From NCBI RefSeq assembly GCF_026427595.1, contig NZ_CP101527.1:3157001-3221000 (forward strand): 64,000 nt of DNA. The letters run 5' to 3'. Origin of the DNA: Alkalimarinus sediminis (lineage in GTDB: Bacteria > Pseudomonadota > Gammaproteobacteria > Pseudomonadales > Oleiphilaceae). A program made the position numbers and the translations under genes. Positions 46,651 through 56,428 of this stretch are shown here, piece after piece; within the stretch, counting starts at the first letter, position 1; the number at the start of each line of letters is the position of its first letter. Below the pieces are notes generated by a model. It worked only from the letters and a program-made list of their open reading frames with translations. It had not been told where the DNA came from and made no database searches.

Positions 46651-47097
46651 TTACTCAGAAACAACTGTTAACTTAACGATTGCATCCACATCGCTATGAA
46701 GGTGAACAGTAATTTCATACTCACCTACTGCACGAAGTGGTCCTTCTGGAAGACGAACTTCACTCTTGTTTACTTCAACACCAGCAGCAGTGATTGCATC
46801 AGCAACGTCACGTACACCGATTGAACCAAACAATTTACCTTCGTCACCCGCTTTAGAAACAATTGTTACTTCTAAAGCATTTACTTGCTCTGCACGCGCT
46901 TGTGCAGCTGCAAGTTTTTCAGCTGCAGCTTTTTCAAGCTCAGCACGACGAGCATCAAACTCTGCAATATTTGTTGCAGTAGCAGGAACAGCCTTACCAT
47001 AAGGGATAAGGTAGTTACGACCGTAACCTGATTTTACGCCAACCTTGTCACCAAGGCCGCCGAGTTTACCGACTTTCTCGAGCAGGATAACTTCCAT
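46651..47097 (-). CDS. rplI: 50S ribosomal protein L9
   Basis: The product has 148 residues. N-terminal rRNA-binding domain ([19 protein letters not shown]), connecting helix rich in Ala/Glu, and C-terminal domain. It is in the standard order rpsF-rpsR-membrane protein-rplI. Confidence 0.97.
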   Translation of the reverse strand: MEVILLEKVGKLGGLGDKVGVKSGYGRNYLIPYGKAVPATATNIAEFDARRAELEKAAAEKLAAAQARAEQVNALEVTIVSKAGDEGKLFGSIGVRDVADAITAAGVEVNKSEVRLPEGPLRAVGEYEITVHLHSDVDAIVKLTVVSE

Positions 47098-47140
47098 CTC
47101 GCAAACCTCTTTAAACCGTCTGTGATAGCTGTATTGTTTA

Positions 47141-48004
47141 TCAGTCTACTGGAGTCGTCTTAATTCGACCTCTAAAGTCGAACCAACTATCCAATATTGC
47201 CATAAAAACAATCAGCAAAAACAAGCTAGGCCCTAATATTAATGTGCTCAAATAAAACACAAATAACCAGTGCCCGCCCAAATTCCGTTTAGCCACACTA
47301 CCGTGAACCAATGCAATGCCAGCTAGTGTCAGCGGTACCAACATAATCAGTACCAAAAGAACAACATTTAAGCTAATCGAAGGACCAAAAAGCGTTAAGC
47401 CAACTGCAGACAGTGAAAACACTGGCGATAACTTAAAACCATGAAACTCCTCACGAAAACCTCCGGGGTTATAAAGTGTAGACTGCCAGCTTCTAGCCAG
47501 TACCACTGCCCCTAATGCTATTGCCAGATATGTAGTAGCCAAGCTGCCAACCATGAGAGAGGTGAACGCAGGTTCTAACTCTCCACTGAGCTGTTTAACC
47601 ATCTCAGGGTCGATCTGCCTATAAACTTCTTTGGCCATATCAATTAACTGCTGTACCACCTCTGGTAATAACACAGGCAATAAAAGCCCTGTTATAAACG
47701 CAATGACAACACCTGCAATTAATGTCTTCTCCCAAGATACTGTCTGTCTTAATGCGACAGCCATCACCCAAGAGAACACTAACACTAACACTATTCCCGG
47801 ATCACCGAGCTGAATCCACCATGCAATCGCAGGTAATAAAGCCCAGACTAAAACATTTGTTCCTTCCCCAACCCCTTTACGCAAAGTAACCAGAGTTAGA
47901 GCAGCCGCACTTAACCAAAACATCAACGGCAGTGCTGCGGCAATCACCGCCACGATTACGGCCTGTTTAGGGCCGCGCATCAAAAATTCTGCTAATGCAC
48001 GCAT
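47141..48004 (-). CDS. DUF2232-like membrane protein in the rpsR-rplI interval
   Basis: The product has 287 residues with about eight hydrophobic helices and a Lys-rich short tail ([10 protein letters not shown]). A membrane protein of unknown function occupies the same place between rpsR and rplI in Pseudomonas; DUF2232 is my best guess. Spacing to rpsR is 24 bp and to rplI 43 bp, so it is read with ribosomal genes. Confidence 0.8.
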   Translation of the reverse strand: MRALAEFLMRGPKQAVIVAVIAAALPLMFWLSAAALTLVTLRKGVGEGTNVLVWALLPAIAWWIQLGDPGIVLVLVFSWVMAVALRQTVSWEKTLIAGVVIAFITGLLLPVLLPEVVQQLIDMAKEVYRQIDPEMVKQLSGELEPAFTSLMVGSLATTYLAIALGAVVLARSWQSTLYNPGGFREEFHGFKLSPVFSLSAVGLTLFGPSISLNVVLLVLIMLVPLTLAGIALVHGSVAKRNLGGHWLFVFYLSTLILGPSLFLLIVFMAILDSWFDFRGRIKTTPVD

Positions 48005-48028
48005 ACAGGGTAATCGCTACTTTATAAC

Positions 48029-48259
48029 TTACTCGTGGTGGTTATCTGTAAAAGGTAACAGAGCCACGTAACGTGCACGTTTAATCGCTGTTGCCAACTG
48101 ACGCTGGTAACGAGCTTTAGTACCAGTAATACGGCTAGGAACGATTTTACCGGTTTCAGATACGTAACCTTTTAATGTTTCGATATCTTTGTAATCTATT
48201 TCTTTAACCCCTTCAGCAGTGAAGCGGCAAAACTTACGACGACGAAAAAAACGAGCCAT
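48029..48259 (-). CDS. rpsR: 30S ribosomal protein S18
   Basis: The product has 76 residues. Typical start [13 protein letters not shown] and core [32 protein letters not shown]18 pairs with S6 on the 30S platform; rpsF is the next gene upstream. Confidence 0.97.
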   Translation of the reverse strand: MARFFRRRKFCRFTAEGVKEIDYKDIETLKGYVSETGKIVPSRITGTKARYQRQLATAIKRARYVALLPFTDNHHE

Positions 48260-48318
48260 TGTAATTTCTCCAAATTAAAAATTGTAACTAATATTTAACC
48301 AATCAATGAAAATGAAGA

Positions 48319-48759
48319 TTACTCTTCGCCTTCAGCCTGGTCGTCAGTATCAGCAGCATCAGTAGCTTCAGCTGGACTCTCTTCAGCAGCTTCAGGAGCA
48401 GGACGACGATCTTCACGATCATATCTACGCTCTTCACGGCCTTCAGATGCTTTAATTAGAGAAACTTCAGTGATCGCTTCTTTACGACGGATGATCATGT
48501 CACGAATGATCGCATCGTTGAAACGGAAGTTGTGAGATAGCTCATCCAACGCTTCACCAGTACATTCAATGTTCATAAGAACATAATGTGCTTTGTGAAT
48601 CTTGTTGATAGGATAAGCCATGTGGCGACGACCCCAATCTTCTAAGCGATGAACTTCACCACCAGCATCAGCGATGATGCCTGTGTAACGCTCAACCATT
48701 GCTGGAACTTGCTCGCTTTGATCCGGGTGCACCAGAATTACGATTTCGTAATGACGCAT
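48319..48759 (-). CDS. rpsF: 30S ribosomal protein S6 with acidic tail
   Basis: The product has 146 residues. S6 core ([38 protein letters not shown]) followed by a long basic-then-acidic tail (about 105-146, ending DDQAEGEE). S6 normally ends in a Glu tail; here it is longer and rich in Ala, Glu and Asp. First gene of the ribosomal set. Confidence 0.96.
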   Translation of the reverse strand: MRHYEIVILVHPDQSEQVPAMVERYTGIIADAGGEVHRLEDWGRRHMAYPINKIHKAHYVLMNIECTGEALDELSHNFRFNDAIIRDMIIRRKEAITEVSLIKASEGREERRYDREDRRPAPEAAEESPAEATDAADTDDQAEGEE

Positions 48760-48912
48760 TGTATCTCCCTACGGGTTATAAGCCTCCCACAAGCGGTGAA
48801 TCACTTTGAGAAGCAAGGAGTTGAATTGATGTGTTTTAAGAACCGCGCATTTTAGTGTTTAAGCAAGGGGGTTGCAAGCAGAATCTGAACAAAAAACAAA
48901 CGATGAGAAATA

Positions 48913-49003
48913 AAGTGGCAAGTGGCAAGTGGCAAGTGGCAAGTGGCAAGTGGCAAGTGGCAAGTGGCAAGTGGCAAGTGGCAAGTGGCAAGTGGCAAGT
49001 GGC
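48913..49003. repeat. Thirteen perfect copies of the 7-bp unit AAGTGGC
   Basis: The array is uninterrupted over 91 bp, between rlmB and rpsF and close to the likely rpsF promoter. Inverted matches ACTTGCC occur just beyond it at 49044-49050 and 49084-49090, so the transcript could fold back. It is a likely length-variable locus. The rest of the 48760-49092 interval holds no gene. Confidence 0.97.
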
Positions 49004-49092
49004 AATAAATTATGGCTTCGCTTAATTACATGTCAAGCTTTTGACTTGCCCCTTGCCTCTTTAACTTATACTTGTCTCTTTTAACTTGCCCC

Positions 49093-49833
49093 TTATAAGC
49101 CTCTTTGCCTCACAGCTTCAAACAAACAAATGCCCGTCGCCACTGAAACATTTAAACTACTGACCGACCCAGCCATGGGAATCTTAACCAAATCATCACA
49201 ATGCTCTTTGGTCAATCGGCGCAGCCCTTTACCTTCAGCTCCCATAATCAATGCCACTGAACCTTTAAAATCATTCTCATAAATTGTCTTTTCGGTTTCT
49301 CCTGCTGCGCCAACTAACCAAATGCCATATTGCTTTAACCACCTAAGGGTTCTGGCTAAATTAGTTACCTTTATATAGGGCACATGTTCAGCAGCTCCAC
49401 AGGCGACCTTTCGAGCAACACCATTTAGCGGGGCAGACTTGTCTTTCGGTGCAATCACAGCATGAACACCCGCAGCATCTGCAGAGCGTAAACAGGCACC
49501 AAGATTATGAGGGTCTGTTACACCATCAAGAATTAACAAGAATGGCTTTTCAGTTAATGCTTGAAGCAGTTCTTCTAAATCTTCTTCGCCCATCTCTGTG
49601 ATAGCATCACACTCTGCTATTACCCCCTGATGATTACCCACCACCAGTTTGTCGAGTTTGTGTCGCTCCATATTTGCTATGCTGACACCACGTTTTCTAG
49701 CAACAACCAATAGACTTTCAAGTCGCTGATCTTTACGCCCAGTCAACACCAATAAGCGTTTAATTTTTTCGGGTTCTTTCTCAAGCAATGCAGATACTGC
49801 ATGCAATCCAAAAACAGTTTGAAGCTCAGACAT
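49093..49833 (-). CDS. rlmB: 23S rRNA 2'-O-methyltransferase RlmB
   Basis: The product has 246 residues. SpoU-class methyltransferase that modifies G2251 of 23S rRNA. L30e-like N-terminal substrate domain, then SPOUT core with motifs [29 protein letters not shown] and [10 protein letters not shown]. It follows rnr by 69 bp; the intervening sequence contains a REP-like palindrome. Confidence 0.95.
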   Translation of the reverse strand: MSELQTVFGLHAVSALLEKEPEKIKRLLVLTGRKDQRLESLLVVARKRGVSIANMERHKLDKLVVGNHQGVIAECDAITEMGEEDLEELLQALTEKPFLLILDGVTDPHNLGACLRSADAAGVHAVIAPKDKSAPLNGVARKVACGAAEHVPYIKVTNLARTLRWLKQYGIWLVGAAGETEKTIYENDFKGSVALIMGAEGKGLRRLTKEHCDDLVKIPMAGSVSSLNVSVATGICLFEAVRQRGL

Positions 49834-49886
49834 TTTTAAGTATTACCATTGAAAGTTACGATCATATACAGATTACATTCAATCAC

Positions 49887-49906
49887 GGTGCGCAAGCGCA
49901 CCCTAT
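49887..49906. repeat. REP-like palindrome at the rnr stop codon
   Basis: GGTGCGCAAGCGCACC followed by CTAT. It forms a 7-bp stem with a 2-nt loop and overlaps the last codon of rnr. The same sequence occurs as arms of the large repeats at 54651-55086, so it belongs to a dispersed family in this genome. Confidence 0.85.
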
Positions 49907-52368
49907 TTCGAGACCTTTCTCTTGCGAGGTGTCGCACTTCCTGCTTTAGCGGTTCGAGGTGCTGATTTTTTAGCTGCGCCTTTTTTCTTTGCACCTTTCT
50001 TAACCGTCTTTTTCTTTTTGCCCTTTTCTGGCATCTTATCTAGCAATGCCTTACGGCTCCCTTTCCCTTTGGGCTTACCTTTGCCTTTATCTGCTTTTCG
50101 CCTAGCTGCACCACCGCTCTTTTCAGGTCTTCGCGTTGGTTGACCGAGTATTTCAAAATCAATTTTACGGTCATCAAGATCAATTCTAATCACCTGCACA
50201 TTGACCGTATCACCTAATCGGTAACTGACTCCGGTTCGCTCGCCCACTAAGCGATGCTTAGCTTGATCATAGTGGTAGTAATCGCTCTTCAAGGAGGAAA
50301 CATGAACCAATCCGTCGATGTAGAGATCTTTGAGTTCAACAAAAAAGCCAAATGATGTCACGCCAGAAATAATACCTTCAAACGTCTCACCCAAATGCTG
50401 CTGTAAAAACTCACACTTTAGCCAGCTAACCACATCACGAGTCGCTTCATCAGCCCGACGCTCCGTCATCGAGCAGTGTTCACCTAACTGGATCATTTGT
50501 GGTAGGTCGTAGTGATAAGGGTTCTCACCAGGCTTTATCACATCCGTTCGCTGCACCTGATTACATACAGCCTCGCTATGTATGACAGACTTAATGGCAC
50601 GATGCACTGTTAGATCGGGGTAGCGCCTAATAGGAGATGTGAAGTGCGCGTAATGAGGGTAGCCTAGCCCAAAGTGCCCTTCTTCTTCTGGGCTGTAAAC
50701 GGCTTGACTCAATGAACGCAACATAACCGTTTGAATAACACTAAAGTCAGGGCGGTCTTTTATCTCAGCTAACAAGGCCTGATAGTCTGCTGGTTTTGGT
50801 TTATCTCGATCTCCATATAGATGCAAGCCTAACTCACCCAAAAACTCTCTTAGGTTCTCAAGTTTTTCAGGGCCTGGCCCTTCATGCACTCGGTAGAGCG
50901 TATGCATTTTATTTTTCTTCAAAAAGCGAGCAGTTGCCACATTGGCTGACAACATACACTCTTCGATAATCTTATGAGCTTCATTTCGCTGAGTGGGTAC
51001 AATTTGTTCTATTTTTCGCTCATCACCAAAGAGTATTCGGGTCTCTACGGTTTCAAAATCAATAGCACCACGTTGGTCTCGTGCAAACCTAAGCGCGTGA
51101 TAAAGGTCGAATAGGTGATGTAAATGCGGCAATATATCAGCATACCGCTGACACAACTGCTGACCTTCGTTACTTTCAGGGTGCTCAAGCATATGGCTCA
51201 CTTTTGTATAAGTGAGTCGAGCATGGGAGTGCATTACACCTTCATAAAACTTATATCCACTCAAGGCACCCTGCTCACTTATGGTCATTTCACATACCAT
51301 GCAGAGCCGATCAACCTCAGGATTTAGTGAGCATAGACCGTTAGAGAGTATCTCTGGCAGCATCGGCACAACATGATCGGGGAAGTAAACTGAATTTCCC
51401 CTGTTGAATGCTTCAACATCTAGCGGCTGCCCCATTTTCACATAATGAGCGACATCAGCAATCGCAACATATAGTCGCCAACCACCAGACTTCTTCGGTT
51501 CACAATAGACCGCATCATCAAAGTCACGGGCGTCTTCACCATCAATGGTAACTAGCGGCAGATGACGAATATCTACCCGATGCTGCTTGTCACTCTCAGC
51601 CACCTCGCCTGAAAATGCTTTTACCGCCTGAATAACTTCGGCTGGCCATACGAATGGAATACTATGAGACCGAATGGCCACATCAATCTCCATACCCGGC
51701 GCCATATGATCACCCATTACTTCAACCACTTTACCCACGGCGCTGGTGCGTACCGTTGGGTGCTGGGTAATTTCTACGACTACATATTGCCCGTGCTTAG
51801 CATCCATACAAGCATCAAGTGGAATCATGACGTCATTGGCAATCTTGGTGTTTTCAGGCGTGACAAATGCTATGCCACTTTCAAGACATAGCCGCCCTAC
51901 AACCTGCTCAGTATTACGCTCTAAAACCTCAACAATAATCGCCATTCGACGGCCACGTTGATCAACATCATCCACTCTGACCAACACTATATCGCCATGT
52001 ACCACCGAGCGCATCTGCCTAGCCGTTAAGAACAGATCGCTAGTTCCATCTTCTGGAATAACAAAGCCAAAGCCATCTTTGTGTCCTTGAACACGCCCTT
52101 TAATTAGACTAATACTACTGGTCGGAACGTATTGTCCTCGACGGTTACAAATAAGCTGACCATCACGACTCATGGCTATTAGTCGTCGTCTAATGGCTTC
52201 TATCGAATCTTCATCTTTTAGATTTAGCGCCTTGCACAACTCGGGGTGAGTCGCGGGTGCTTTTGTGTTTTCCAAATGCTCTAGGATAAACTCTCGACTA
52301 GGCACTGGATTATCGTACTTCTCCGCCTCTCTCTGGGCATAAGGATCACGTACTTTTTTCTTTGACAT
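49903..52368 (-). CDS. rnr: Ribonuclease R
   Basis: The product has 821 residues. 3'-5' exoribonuclease for structured RNA. Order: N-terminal HTH, cold-shock domains (about 85-245), catalytic RNB with DGEDARDFDDAVY, S1 domain (FEGIISGVTSFGFFVELKDL) and a Lys-rich tail (about 740-821) that aids RNA unwinding. It starts the operon with rlmB. The stop codon is inside a REP-like palindrome. Confidence 0.96.
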   Translation of the reverse strand: MSKKKVRDPYAQREAEKYDNPVPSREFILEHLENTKAPATHPELCKALNLKDEDSIEAIRRRLIAMSRDGQLICNRRGQYVPTSSISLIKGRVQGHKDGFGFVIPEDGTSDLFLTARQMRSVVHGDIVLVRVDDVDQRGRRMAIIVEVLERNTEQVVGRLCLESGIAFVTPENTKIANDVMIPLDACMDAKHGQYVVVEITQHPTVRTSAVGKVVEVMGDHMAPGMEIDVAIRSHSIPFVWPAEVIQAVKAFSGEVAESDKQHRVDIRHLPLVTIDGEDARDFDDAVYCEPKKSGGWRLYVAIADVAHYVKMGQPLDVEAFNRGNSVYFPDHVVPMLPEILSNGLCSLNPEVDRLCMVCEMTISEQGALSGYKFYEGVMHSHARLTYTKVSHMLEHPESNEGQQLCQRYADILPHLHHLFDLYHALRFARDQRGAIDFETVETRILFGDERKIEQIVPTQRNEAHKIIEECMLSANVATARFLKKNKMHTLYRVHEGPGPEKLENLREFLGELGLHLYGDRDKPKPADYQALLAEIKDRPDFSVIQTVMLRSLSQAVYSPEEEGHFGLGYPHYAHFTSPIRRYPDLTVHRAIKSVIHSEAVCNQVQRTDVIKPGENPYHYDLPQMIQLGEHCSMTERRADEATRDVVSWLKCEFLQQHLGETFEGIISGVTSFGFFVELKDLYIDGLVHVSSLKSDYYHYDQAKHRLVGERTGVSYRLGDTVNVQVIRIDLDDRKIDFEILGQPTRRPEKSGGAARRKADKGKGKPKGKGSRKALLDKMPEKGKKKKTVKKGAKKKGAAKKSAPRTAKAGSATPRKRKVSK

Positions 52369-52670
52369 TCACTTTCCTGCAGCTCTGCTGCGTCGTTAAT
52401 AACTTTGGTTTCGAAAACTACATAGCCTTCGAAAGTAACCCTGGCTGCGAAACAACCAAGTTTTTTTACAATGCAATTGCCACCATTATAGCGGCAAAGC
52501 TCCATACAAGCTCAACTATTGATATCACTAGTCTAAATACCCATTGACAAAAAAATAGGTGCTAGTTAAAGTTCGGCTCGCATTTGGGGTCACCAACCCC
52601 CACAGTTCAACCTCTATCTACAGTTACGTTGATATTAACGTCACGCATATATGTATTTGATAGACCCTCT
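52369..52670. other. Intergenic region rnr / tRNA-Leu
   Basis: About 300 bp between divergent units. It holds a good promoter candidate at 52544-52572 and no gene; a 74-codon minus-strand frame overlapping the rnr start lacks any support. Confidence 0.55.
52544..52572 (+). promoter_or_regulatory. Candidate promoter of tRNA-Leu
   Basis: TTGACA at 52544-52549, a 17-bp spacer and TAAAGT at 52567-52572. A G/C-rich stretch follows, as in stringently controlled stable-RNA promoters. It would give a leader of about 90 nt before the tRNA. Confidence 0.55.
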
Positions 52671-52757
52671 GCCGAGGTGGTGAAATTGGTAGACACGCTA
52701 GCTTCAGGTGCTAGTGCTCTTCGGGGCGTGCCGGTTCAAGTCCGGCTCTCGGCACCA
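52671..52757 (+). tRNA. tRNA-Leu (anticodon CAG)
   Basis: A class II tRNA with a long variable arm. The acceptor GCCGAGG pairs with the 3' side ending CTCGGC (one G-T pair), then A and an encoded CCA. The anticodon stem CTAGC/GCTAG holds loop TTCAGGT with CAG at 52705-52707. The T-arm contains GGTTCAAGTCC. Confidence 0.96.
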
Positions 52758-52793
52758 CTGTATTACATCCTTCTTGCTTAAACGTCCTTCTAC

Positions 52794-53924
52794 TCAATAC
52801 CGAATCTCAATCTCTACCATCACTGGCGCATGGTCTGAGCATTCTGCATCGGTATCAGGGTGCGGGTTTATAAGATGTGCATCATTAACCTGATAACGAT
52901 CCACACTAGCAATACTATGGTCATAGTCTGCTTTAAAGTCTTTAGATAACAAAATATAGTCCAGCACGTTACCGCGATTCGCAAAGTAATGAGTTGATTT
53001 TCGATCTTTCGGCTCTATTCTTTCTTGTAAGTCAAACGCATCAAATAGTGAAAAACGCTGAATAGCGCGCTGAGACCCTAACGCCATACCCGCTACGTTT
53101 TTACCATCAAGCCTATCGATATTCTTACCACCAACTAATGATTGTAAGACCGGCGATTCCATCGTGTCATTTAAATCACCTAGCACCATCACTGGTCGCT
53201 CTCGTTGCCTCATCTGCTCGATAATATCTTGATAGATCAGTGTGGCTTCTGTACCGCGCTGAATGGTTGACGCCCAACTGCCATGAACCTGAGCGGAGAC
53301 ACTCTCACTAATGCTATCAAACTCAGCCTCATCACCAGTAAGCTGTGGCTCCAGTTGCGAGCGTTTGGACTTCAGGTGTGTAACATACACAAGCACATTA
53401 CCAAAACCTTCGATCTGAATTTCAGCGCGTATGGGTGGCCGGCTAAATTTAAAATTGGGTTGTAGTTGTAATGCCCCAATGAGCGCCAAATCAACATCAA
53501 CTGCTTCAGCAGAGAGAATAGGAAAACGAGAGGCCAACGCCACCACTGGCTTTTCATAAACATGGTGAGCTTTAACTTTTGGTTCAGATACCGTGACAAA
53601 GTGTGGTAATCGGTGCTCTGCGGCTAATAATTTAAGAGCATCAGGGCTAAACACCTCCTGAAAACCAATAATATCAGGGGATAAGTTCGACAACTGTTGC
53701 GAAATCCAGCGTTGTTTTTTCTCCCACTTAGACAACGTGTAGATATTTTCAGTTTCGTAGTAAGCGTTGGGAGGGAGAACGTAATTAAAGAGGTTAAATG
53801 TGCAGACTTTAAAGTGTGTTGTATAGGTGTTCAAAATAGTTCGTGTTGTTCCTTTCTTATTAATGTTGTCATTGAAACAAAAGCGGCCATAAAAGTCTAT
53901 TGGCGTGTATAGAATCGATGACAC
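52794..53924 (-). CDS. Endonuclease/exonuclease/phosphatase family protein
   Basis: The product has up to 376 residues from GTG 53924. Relatives begin near FKVCTFNLFNYV, so a later start such as TTG 53834 is possible, but no good ribosome binding site decides it. Motifs of the EEP fold: FNLFNY, IGFQEV, THLKSKR, GDLND and SDHAPV. It may be a DNase/RNase or a phosphoesterase; the substrate is not clear. No signal peptide is obvious. Its downstream end faces tRNA-Leu. Confidence 0.85.
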   Translation of the reverse strand: MSSILYTPIDFYGRFCFNDNINKKGTTRTILNTYTTHFKVCTFNLFNYVLPPNAYYETENIYTLSKWEKKQRWISQQLSNLSPDIIGFQEVFSPDALKLLAAEHRLPHFVTVSEPKVKAHHVYEKPVVALASRFPILSAEAVDVDLALIGALQLQPNFKFSRPPIRAEIQIEGFGNVLVYVTHLKSKRSQLEPQLTGDEAEFDSISESVSAQVHGSWASTIQRGTEATLIYQDIIEQMRQRERPVMVLGDLNDTMESPVLQSLVGGKNIDRLDGKNVAGMALGSQRAIQRFSLFDAFDLQERIEPKDRKSTHYFANRGNVLDYILLSKDFKADYDHSIASVDRYQVNDAHLINPHPDTDAECSDHAPVMVEIEIRY

Positions 53925-53999
53925 AAATATTCTCGCTGCCTATCACTCAGGCCACCAAAAGAGTTTGGTTATCATCAACATGCCCCGTATTATGGTCAG

Positions 54000-54575
54000 A
54001 TGAATAATCTATCAGGACTTTACATTCTCTTAGCCGCAGGTTTCTCTCGCCGCTTTGGTAGCCCAAAACAGCTGCATACGCTTCCATCAGGTAGCAGTAT
54101 TATTAATACCGCTATCGATGCTTTAACGAAGTCAGGTTGTGATTTTGTAGTAGCCATCCGAGAAGATGATACGGCCCTTCTAGCTCACCTCCACCATTTA
54201 AATATAAGCATTATTAAAGTCAAAAATGCCGAACAGGGGCTTTCAAGTGTTATTGCAGAGGCCACTGAAGCACTACACACAAGAGCCACAGACTGGATCG
54301 GTATTTGCCTGGCCGATATGCCTTACATACAGTCGAAAACGCTCACCGATTTAACCTCTTACGTAACACCTAACACCATTATTCGCCCGAGCTATCAAGG
54401 TAAACCCGGCCACCCCGTTTTGTTTGGGCGCGACTATTTTGATGAACTAACACAGCTAGCAGGTGATGATGGTGCGAAATCGATTATTAAACGATTCCCC
54501 GATGCCTTACAGGCTATTGATGTAGAAGACTCGATGGTTTTGTATGATATCGATAAGCCTGAAAGTGTGCGCTAA
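54000..54575 (+). CDS. mocA: MocA-like molybdenum cofactor nucleotidyltransferase
   Basis: The product has 191 residues. N-terminal LLAAGFSRRFGSPKQL is the CTP/GTP-binding loop of the MobA/MocA fold, with LADMPYI holding the metal-binding Asp and GKPGHPVLFG typical of MocA. MocA makes the molybdopterin cytosine dinucleotide form used by xanthine-dehydrogenase family enzymes, which fits the hydroxylase genes at 55439-59130, though it points the other way and is separated by repeats. Confidence 0.85.
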   Translation: MNNLSGLYILLAAGFSRRFGSPKQLHTLPSGSSIINTAIDALTKSGCDFVVAIREDDTALLAHLHHLNISIIKVKNAEQGLSSVIAEATEALHTRATDWIGICLADMPYIQSKTLTDLTSYVTPNTIIRPSYQGKPGHPVLFGRDYFDELTQLAGDDGAKSIIKRFPDALQAIDVEDSMVLYDIDKPESVR

Positions 54576-54650
54576 CTAATTGGGAGGCAGGCATTACTGA
54601 GCCTCTGCTTCTCGCCCAAAGCAGATAACTGTTATTTGGTTCGATGAATA

Positions 54651-54844
54651 ATATAGGGTGGGCTTGTGCACCATTGGAAGCTTGGAACAATTTCTAACTA
54701 GTGTCATTCGGTGCGCAAGCGCACCCTATAATTCTATGTGACGCATGGTTACTGGATAGTATGCAGCATTTCAACAACGCCTGCTCTAGGTCAGAGGCCT
54801 CCTTTATGACGGATTAAAAGGGCCGAATAGGAGTATTAGCGATA
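54651..54844. repeat. REP-flanked repeat, copy 1
   Basis: Bases 54651-54844 match copy 2 exactly in register (offset 242 bp) with only about a dozen base differences and no indels seen. Two REP-like arms (54652-54672 and 54710-54730) begin it; the left arm is slightly mutated. It continues with a conserved tail (GCCTCCTTTATGACGG region). No coding sequence inside. Confidence 0.92.
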
Positions 54845-54892
54845 GCTATTAAGACGATCACAAAACAGACATTTACATTTCAGTAATTGAAA

Positions 54893-55086
54893 ATATAGGG
54901 TGCGCTTGCGCACCATTGGAAGCTTGGACTAATGTCTAACTGGGAGCATTCGGTGCGCAAGCGCACCCTATAATTCTATGTGACGCATGGTTACTGGATA
55001 GTATGCAGCATTTCAACAACGCCTGCTTTAGGTCAGAGGCCTCCTTTATGACGGATTAAAAGGGCCGAATAGGAGTAAAAGCGATA
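54893..55086. repeat. REP-flanked repeat, copy 2
   Basis: Same unit as copy 1. Here the arms at 54894-54914 and 54952-54972 are a perfect 21-bp inverted repeat, each arm itself being palindromic (GGTGCGC-AA-GCGCACC core). The two copies lie head-to-tail, so the region is a 242-bp tandem duplication. It fills most of the gap between mocA and xdhC. Confidence 0.92.
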
Positions 55087-55175
55087 TATTTCGATGGCTA
55101 CAAAACACGAGATATCAACCTAAAAAAACAGAAATTACTGAACGTCGGCTAATCGCCTATTCCAGTAGCTCCACC

Positions 55176-55315
55176 GTCATTCCCGCGCAGGCGGGAATCC
55201 ATACTTGGTAGCTTGCTTAATTCCTAACTCATGATTAAAGATCAGAGGGTTATACCATTTGACGTCTATGGTCCTAAGAAGATATACAATAGATTCCCGC
55301 CTTCGCGGGAATGAC
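55176..55315. repeat. Inverted pair of GTCATTCCCGC palindromes
   Basis: A 24-bp element at 55176-55199 (GTCATTCCCGC ... GCGGGAATC) reappears inverted at 55292-55315 with one mismatch. Each can fold on itself, and the two can pair across about 92 bp. This is a common intergenic repeat layout. The remaining 123 bp to xdhC hold nothing recognisable. Confidence 0.9.
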
Positions 55316-55438
55316 AGTGAGCGTGGGATATAAACAGCGTCAAAAGTACCACTTTGTACACTTGTTAAATCATTTATCGACTTTCAAAAAGGAGCGCTTT
55401 AGGTCACAACCAGCACTTTTCTAGCTTCTCAAAAGAAG

Positions 55439-56428
55439 CTACCCCTTCAAAAACCGATGCCGCTCAGAAACCACTTCAGCCATAATAGATATCGCAATTT
55501 CTGCTGGTTTTTTACTCCCGATATCAATCCCGATGGGGGCGTGTAGCTGACTGATTTCATCTGGTGTGCAGTCTAATTGAGCCAAACGTTTACAGCGTGC
55601 TTCAGTCGTTTTTAAAGAGCCCATCGCGCCGATATAAAATGCCTCTGTTTTGAGCGCTTCCATCAATGCCATATCGTCCACTCTAGGGTCGTGGGCCAAT
55701 GCCAAAATGGCGCAATACTGATCATTAAAACGCGCTCTGACCAAGTCATCAGGTAGGCATTGGATGACTTCAACACCTTCTTGCTGCCAGCCTTGTAAAA
55801 ATGATTCTCGTGGGTCGCAGAGTGTGACCGCAAAGCCAACAGGTGTAGCCATTTGTGCTACATAGTGCGATACCTCCCCTGCGCCTAATAAAAGCATTTT
55901 AAAAACTGGACCAAACAACACGCTTACTGACTCTGAAGATAATGTAACCGTTTGGCCTGCTACATCTCTCGGTTCGGTAGATAAACTAATGGTTTCGTTT
56001 ACTAATGAAACATCTCTACGAATACGCTGTCGATTATTAAGCGTGTCTAGCATAACCTTAACGTGCTGAAGAGTTTCGGGCGTTGGGGTTAAGCACTCAA
56101 CTAACAGTGTTATTTGGCCGCCACAAGGTAACGAATAGCGGGCCTGATCATCTTCTGAAATCGCATATTCGTACAAATAGGGTACGGTATTAGTGGTTGC
56201 GTCTTTAGAGGCTGCCGATAGTTTTCGTATTAACGCCTCCTCAATGCAACCGCCGGATAACGACCCAACAATGCCATGCTCAGGGTGATACGCAAGCACA
56301 GACCCAGCAGGCCTTGGTGATGAGCCCCATGTCTTTACAACGGTACATAACCAAGCAGATTGTCCTGCACTGAGCCATTGATATAGTGACTCAATGACCC
56401 GGTGCTCAGTACTATGGCCGTTAGCCAT
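55439..56428 (-). CDS. xdhC: XdhC-family molybdenum-hydroxylase maturation factor
   Basis: The product has 329 residues. The N-terminal XdhC/CoxI domain ([18 protein letters not shown] and [10 protein letters not shown]) and C-terminal Rossmann domain ([16 protein letters not shown]) are complete. XdhC binds and sulphurates the cofactor and inserts it into the hydroxylase. It overlaps the large-subunit gene by 1 nt (56428), which ties it to that enzyme. Confidence 0.92.
   Translation of the reverse strand: MANGHSTEHRVIESLYQWLSAGQSAWLCTVVKTWGSSPRPAGSVLAYHPEHGIVGSLSGGCIEEALIRKLSAASKDATTNTVPYLYEYAISEDDQARYSLPCGGQITLLVECLTPTPETLQHVKVMLDTLNNRQRIRRDVSLVNETISLSTEPRDVAGQTVTLSSESVSVLFGPVFKMLLLGAGEVSHYVAQMATPVGFAVTLCDPRESFLQGWQQEGVEVIQCLPDDLVRARFNDQYCAILALAHDPRVDDMALMEALKTEAFYIGAMGSLKTTEARCKRLAQLDCTPDEISQLHAPIGIDIGSKKPAEIAISIMAEVVSERHRFLKG

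Noticed and set aside
48913-49003. CRISPR array
   Set aside because: The units are 7 bp with no spacers, so it is a simple tandem repeat.
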